This document shows, in pieces, positions 4,883 to 7,240 of a stretch of DNA of 7,240 nucleotides; position 1 is the first letter of the stretch; each line of letters begins with the position of its first letter. Origin of the DNA: Chloroflexota bacterium (GTDB taxonomy: Bacteria > Chloroflexota > Dehalococcoidia > SM23-28-2 > RBG-16-64-32); NCBI GenBank assembly GCA_022564695.1, contig JADFKX010000103.1, positions 1-7,240 of the forward strand, in the 5' to 3' direction. The position numbers and the translations under genes were made by a program. The notes under the pieces were generated by a model. That model did no database searches. It was not told the DNA's origin and was given only the letters and a program-made list of their open reading frames with translations.

Positions 4883-4912
4883 CGAGTGCGCGCCCGGCGG
4901 GGCGGGTGTCAA
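4883..4912 (-). promoter_or_regulatory. Promoter-like repeat, copy H (degraded -10)
   Basis: TTGACA (4912-4907) on the minus strand with the family GC-rich spacer, here 18 bases, then CACTCG (4888-4883) in place of CACAAT. The CGGCG flank is kept. It lies about 120 bases upstream of the dodecin start. Confidence 0.45.
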
Positions 4913-4933
4913 CGGGGCGCTAGGCTACAGTAA

Positions 4934-4969
4934 GGCCCCTTGAGAGCCTTCCGGCACCGTCAAGGGGCC
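4934..4969 (-). terminator. Terminator-like hairpin after tRNA-Trp
   Basis: GGCCCCTTGA (4934-4943) and TCAAGGGGCC (4960-4969) form a perfect 10-bp stem with a 16-base loop. It begins about 19 bases past the tRNA 3' end on the minus strand. The following minus-strand bases are TTACTGTA, a weak T-tract. It is the strongest inverted repeat in the window. Confidence 0.65.
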
Positions 4970-4987
4970 GCTATCGTATCTAAGAAG

Positions 4988-5064
4988 TGGCAGGGGCGGC
5001 AGGACTCGAACCCGCGACCTGCGGTTTTGGAGACCGCTGCTCTAACCAGCTGAGCTACGCCCCT
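4988..5064 (-). tRNA. tRNA-Trp (anticodon CCA)
   Basis: A full cloverleaf is read on the minus strand. The acceptor stem AGGGGCG pairs with CGCCCCT. The D arm is GCTC/GAGC. The anticodon stem GCGGT/ACCGC holds the loop CTCCAAA with anticodon CCA at 5030-5028. The T arm is GCGGG/CCTGC (one G-U pair) around TTCGAGT. Discriminator G is at 4991 and the CCA end is encoded (4990-4988). It charges tryptophan for UGG codons. In many bacteria this tRNA precedes secE-nusG, but here a terminator-like hairpin and then the dodecin gene follow, so it stands alone. Confidence 0.97.
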
Positions 5065-5074
5065 ACGCTGTCTG

Positions 5075-5080
5075 AGTATA
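5075..5080 (-). promoter_or_regulatory. TATACT -10 box of tRNA-Trp
   Basis: TATACT on the minus strand (5080-5075), 10 bases from the tRNA 5' end. A start site near 5068 would leave only a few bases to be removed. No good -35 box is seen. Confidence 0.45.
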
Positions 5081-5113
5081 TCAAAAGAGGTTCGAATACG
5101 GGTTAAGGACGGC

Positions 5114-5812
5114 TCAGGGGCGTCCCAGAATCGCCAGCGCCCGGTCCGGGTAGTTTGTGACGATGCCATCCGCATCCAGATCGATGAGGCGCTGGATGTC
5201 GCTCTCCGCGTCTGCCGTCCAGGCGTAGACGGCTAGCCCGCTGCGTCTGGCCTGGGTTACGACATCGACGTTAAGGCTTGGGTGGAACAGGCTGACCGCC
5301 TGGAGACCCAGGCGGAGCGCCAGCTCTCGCAGGGAGGGCCAGTCGCTCATGCTGCGGGCCGCGATGAGTAGGCTGCCAGGTATCCTCGGTTCAGCTTGTC
5401 GCATCGCCTCCAGGACGGGCGCCAGGAACGACCATACCATCACGTCGTTCAGCGCATCCGCGTTCCGTACGACGTCCGCGAGCGCTTGTTCACAGCCCGG
5501 CCGCTTGATCTCCGCCACCAGTAGCGCCCGGCCGCGAGTGAGTTCCAGCGCCTGGGCGAAGGTGGGTACTGGCTCACCCCCCGCATCAAGCGCGCTGAGC
5601 TGCTCCCAGGTCAGGGAAGCGAGGTCTCCGCTGCCGTTGGTGGTTCGGTCCAGCGTCAGGTCGTGCATGAGGATGGGCACGCCGTCGGCGCTGGCCTGCA
5701 CGTCCACCTCGATGGCGTCGGCGCCGAATTCGAGCGCGGCACGGATGCCGGCCAGGGTGTTCTCAGGGGCGTGTCCGCCGCAGGCGGCGTGGGATATGAC
5801 GAGCGGGCGCAT
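5114..5812 (-). CDS. Glycerophosphodiester phosphodiesterase (GDPD/UgpQ family)
   Basis: A 232-residue TIM-barrel GDPD that would hydrolyse glycerophosphodiesters to glycerol-3-phosphate and an alcohol. Visible motifs are SHAACGGHAPENTLAG (7-22) with H8 and E17, IEVDVQ (34-39) with E35 and D37 for metal, LMHD (48-51) with the second catalytic His H50, LDRTTNGSG (54-62), EIKRP (101-105), and the C-terminal DADGIVTNYPDRA. The usual HRG reads HAA here, so the phosphate-contacting Arg is missing; activity may be altered. I chose ATG 5812 because family homology begins there and a TATAAT box ends 6 bases upstream, implying a leaderless mRNA. A longer frame to 5908 would add 32 residues without homology and overlap the upstream gene. 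There is no signal peptide, so it is probably cytoplasmic. Confidence 0.92.
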   Translation of the reverse strand: MRPLVISHAACGGHAPENTLAGIRAALEFGADAIEVDVQASADGVPILMHDLTLDRTTNGSGDLASLTWEQLSALDAGGEPVPTFAQALELTRGRALLVAEIKRPGCEQALADVVRNADALNDVMVWSFLAPVLEAMRQAEPRIPGSLLIAARSMSDWPSLRELALRLGLQAVSLFHPSLNVDVVTQARRSGLAVYAWTADAESDIQRLIDLDADGIVTNYPDRALAILGRP

Positions 5813-5818
5813 GCCCAG

Positions 5819-5824
5819 ATTATA
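5819..5824 (-). promoter_or_regulatory. TATAAT box implying leaderless GDPD mRNA
   Basis: Perfect TATAAT on the minus strand (5824-5819) with exactly 6 bases before the ATG at 5812. The usual start position, 7 bases past the box, is the A of the ATG. It lies in the 37-base gap after the upstream gene, so the GDPD gene can be transcribed on its own. No good -35 box is seen. Confidence 0.6.
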
Positions 5825-5849
5825 GGGCAAGAGGGTGAGCGAAGGGTCT

Positions 5850-6449
5850 TTAGCTGGATTCCGCCGGGTTGAACAGAGAGAGCATCGTCTGGCGTTTGTC
5901 GACCGCATCTGCGGCGAGGTCGCGGGCGGTCAGCGCCAGCTCGAAGCGCAGCGGCGAAGTGGCCAGCTCGTGTTTCAGATCAACCCGGTCGGCGATGTGG
6001 TGGAGCCGCTGCGCCAGGTAACGGATCGCCACCCGCCAGTCGATGACCGGCTCAACCAAACCCGGGAGATCATGCTCACGGCAGAACAGGTCGGTGGCCC
6101 GATCGATGTCCGCTTCCAGGCGGGTGGAGACCATGCGGTGAGCGGCGTTGTTGATCTCCCACGCGTCCTCTTCCTCGGCCAGGAACGGGATGAACTGGGC
6201 CAAGCGGGAGCGGAACGTCTCTTCACCGTTCTGCTGGTCCAGTTCCAGGTTGCGACGTCGCTGCTGAGCGAGGAACAGCGCCAGGATGTCGTACTCATCA
6301 TCCATCAGCGGGAGGCCTCCGGGCAAAGCTGCTACCAGGGAGTCCGCCCAGGAGCGCACCTGCTTATCCAGCTCGTCCACTTTGCGCTGGACACGGCGCA
6401 GGGTGCGTTCATCGTGCGGGATGATGAGGTCTTCGTGCTGGCTTATCAA
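5850..6449 (-). CDS. Hypothetical helical protein, 199 residues
   Basis: I do not recognise this protein. It is soluble, without signal peptide or membrane segments, and predicted mostly helical with many heptad-like charged runs (DERTLRRVQRKVDELDKQV near 13-31; RVDLKHELATSPLRFELAL near 155-173). There is a clustered acidic/aromatic stretch FIPFLAEEEDAWEINN at 86-101 and a single cysteine at 123. No catalytic or nucleotide-binding motif is visible. Start is TTG at 6449 with a weak AGAGAG-type ribosome-binding site; no ATG or GTG lies upstream in frame, and the next in-frame GTG would cost 23 residues. Codon use is typical of the window. It lies 37 bases before the GDPD gene on the same strand and is divergent from the selenoprotein gene. 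Confidence 0.75.
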   Translation of the reverse strand: MISQHEDLIIPHDERTLRRVQRKVDELDKQVRSWADSLVAALPGGLPLMDDEYDILALFLAQQRRRNLELDQQNGEETFRSRLAQFIPFLAEEEDAWEINNAAHRMVSTRLEADIDRATDLFCREHDLPGLVEPVIDWRVAIRYLAQRLHHIADRVDLKHELATSPLRFELALTARDLAADAVDKRQTMLSLFNPAESS

Positions 6450-6640
6450 CTCTAATCTCGCTCTCTTGTTGGGTGACGATTCTCGGACGCCCCTCGGTGG
6501 ATGACGCCTATAGTAAAAGAACCAAGATGGACGCTGGATGTTACATGCGGGGGACGGGCGCGCGGTTAAGAATGAGGAGATGTCTGATCGAGGGCTGACC
6601 GCGACGTCCTAGCGCCTATCGTGATCGGGTGAGCGGCTGC

Positions 6641-6646
6641 TAGAAT
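6641..6646 (+). promoter_or_regulatory. TAGAAT -10 box of the selenoprotein gene
   Basis: TAGAAT (5 of 6) is 24 bases before the ATG at 6671. Predicted start near 6653 leaves a leader of about 18 bases that holds AAGGAGGT (6660-6667) ending 3 bases before the ATG. The -35 region is weak. The rest of the 6450-6670 divergent gap shows no repeat copy and no further gene. Confidence 0.45.
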
Positions 6647-6670
6647 GGCCCTGAGTTTGAAGGAGGTAGC

Positions 6671-7240
6671 ATGACTGTCGACAGCTTCAAATTCTTGCCG
6701 GGGTCGATCGCCGCTTACTACCGCAATCTTCCCGTCCAACGCGAGGAGCCCGTACCCTTCACCCCTCTGGCGAAGCCCCTTAGCGAGTGCCGGTTTGCCC
6801 TGGTGACGACAGCCGGCATTCATGACAAGGAGAAGGAGCCGCCCTTCGATGCGGAGCGCGAGAAACGTGAGCCGGCGTGGGGCGACCCTACGTTTCGCCG
6901 CATCTCCCGCGAGGTCAAGCAGGGTGACATCGGTGCTTGCCACCTCCACACTAACAACCGCGACGTCCTGGCCGACATAAACATCGCCCTGCCGGTGCAG
7001 CGCTTCCTGGAGCTGGAGTCGGAGGGCATCATCGGCTCTCTGGCCCCCACCAGCTACTCGTTCATGGGCTTCCAGATGAACACGACCGAGTGGAGAGAGC
7101 GCTACGCGCCGGAAGCGGCGGCGCTGATGAAGGGCGAGGGGGTGGACGCTGTCTTCCTCACCCCCTTCTGACCGGATTGCTGCCGCAGCGTGCCCGTGTT
7201 GGCGCGAACGTTTGAGGAGGCAGGGATGAGCACGGTCCTG
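6671..7240 (+). CDS. GrdB-like glycine/betaine/D-proline reductase family selenoprotein (TGA = Sec; 3' end outside window)
   Basis: The first 166 residues belong to the short GrdB-related family (PF07355). FALVTTAGIHDKEKEPPFD is at about 42-60. HTNNRDVLADINIALPVQRF lies near 92-111. EGIIGSLAPTSYSFMGFQM is at about 117-135. GVDAVFLTPF ends at 166. The next codon is TGA (7169-7171), but the same frame stays open to the window end as PDCCRSVPVLARTFEEAGMSTVL. In Cys-containing relatives, LTP/LVP is followed by C-P-x-C and a helix ending in AGIPTV. Here U-P-D-C takes that place, so TGA very probably encodes selenocysteine 167 of a redox-active UxxC motif. A SECIS-like hairpin follows at 7189-7206. 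AAGGAGGT before ATG 6671 fixes the start. An in-frame ATG at 7226, with AGGAGG before it, is a trap that would yield a false second gene. The substrate is unknown for this short subfamily. Confidence 0.85.
7169..7206 (+). promoter_or_regulatory. UGA-Sec codon and candidate bacterial SECIS hairpin
   Basis: After the TGA at 7169-7171, CGTGCC (7189-7194) pairs with GGCGCG (7201-7206), six pairs including one G-U, closing the six-base loop CGTGTT. The loop G at 7196 is 25 bases past the TGA, within the usual 16-37 base range for bacterial SECIS elements, and a G-U pair of bases in the loop is expected for SelB binding. A competing small hairpin, GCTG/CAGC, lies at about 7179-7188. Assignment is by eye only. 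Confidence 0.5.

Noticed and set aside
1186..4912. CRISPR array as an explanation of the repeats
   Set aside because: Copies are hundreds of bases apart with genes between them, not regularly spaced, and no cas genes are present.
5106..5125. GGACG/CGTCC inverted repeat at the end of the GDPD gene as a terminator
   Set aside because: Only five pairs, overlaps the stop codon and has no T-tract.
5813..5908. N-terminal extension of the GDPD to an upstream start
   Set aside because: Family homology starts at 5812, the extension overlaps the upstream gene by 59 bases, and the TATAAT box lies inside it.
7226..7240. New gene starting at ATG 7226 behind AGGAGG
   Set aside because: It is in the same frame as the GrdB-like gene and the residues before it continue that family; the purine run is explained by Glu codons.

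Overview
This is a GC-rich bacterial chromosomal window carrying mostly small, loosely spaced genes, with more intergenic DNA than usual. The gene set is a BrkB-type membrane protein, a dodecin, a zincin-type metallopeptidase, a GDPD and a GrdB-like selenoprotein. Together with very short leaders behind TATAAT boxes, it would fit Chloroflexota (Dehalococcoidia-like) or a related high-GC lineage. No phylogenetic marker protein is present, so this placement is only an inference.

Layout. 1-1098: the tail of a plus-strand gene converges on a YihY/BrkB membrane protein. 1099-2500: a small three-helix membrane protein, a 46-residue acidic/basic helical microprotein and a 75-residue ferritin-like-half microprotein, separated by structured intergenic DNA. 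2500-4150: a 53-residue TRASH-like zinc-finger protein, a broken duplicate of a zincin metallopeptidase, a four-helix haem-pocket-like membrane protein preceded by a possible coupled leader peptide, and the intact zincin gene. 4250-5070: a lysine-rich microprotein, a calcium-type dodecin and tRNA-Trp(CCA). 5114-6449: a GDPD with an apparently leaderless mRNA, and an unrecognised helical protein. 6671-end: the start of a GrdB-family gene.

Two things stand out. First, the GrdB-like gene has an in-frame TGA at 7169-7171, exactly where the family has its redox CxxC motif. The frame stays open and family-like to the window end (U-P-D-C, then an AR..EEAG.ST run), and a possible SECIS hairpin lies at 7189-7206. 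It is best read as a selenoprotein that standard gene callers would split in two. Second, eight intergenic sites share one roughly 40-bp sequence, all in the same orientation. Read on the minus strand, the best copies are TTGACA, 17 bp of nearly identical GC-rich spacer, then CACAAT. It is thus a dispersed repeat that looks like a promoter cassette. Most copies lie 50-150 bp upstream of minus-strand genes, and two point antisense into plus-strand microgenes.

The window does not form one pathway. The genes look like separate small transcription units, many with their own promoter.
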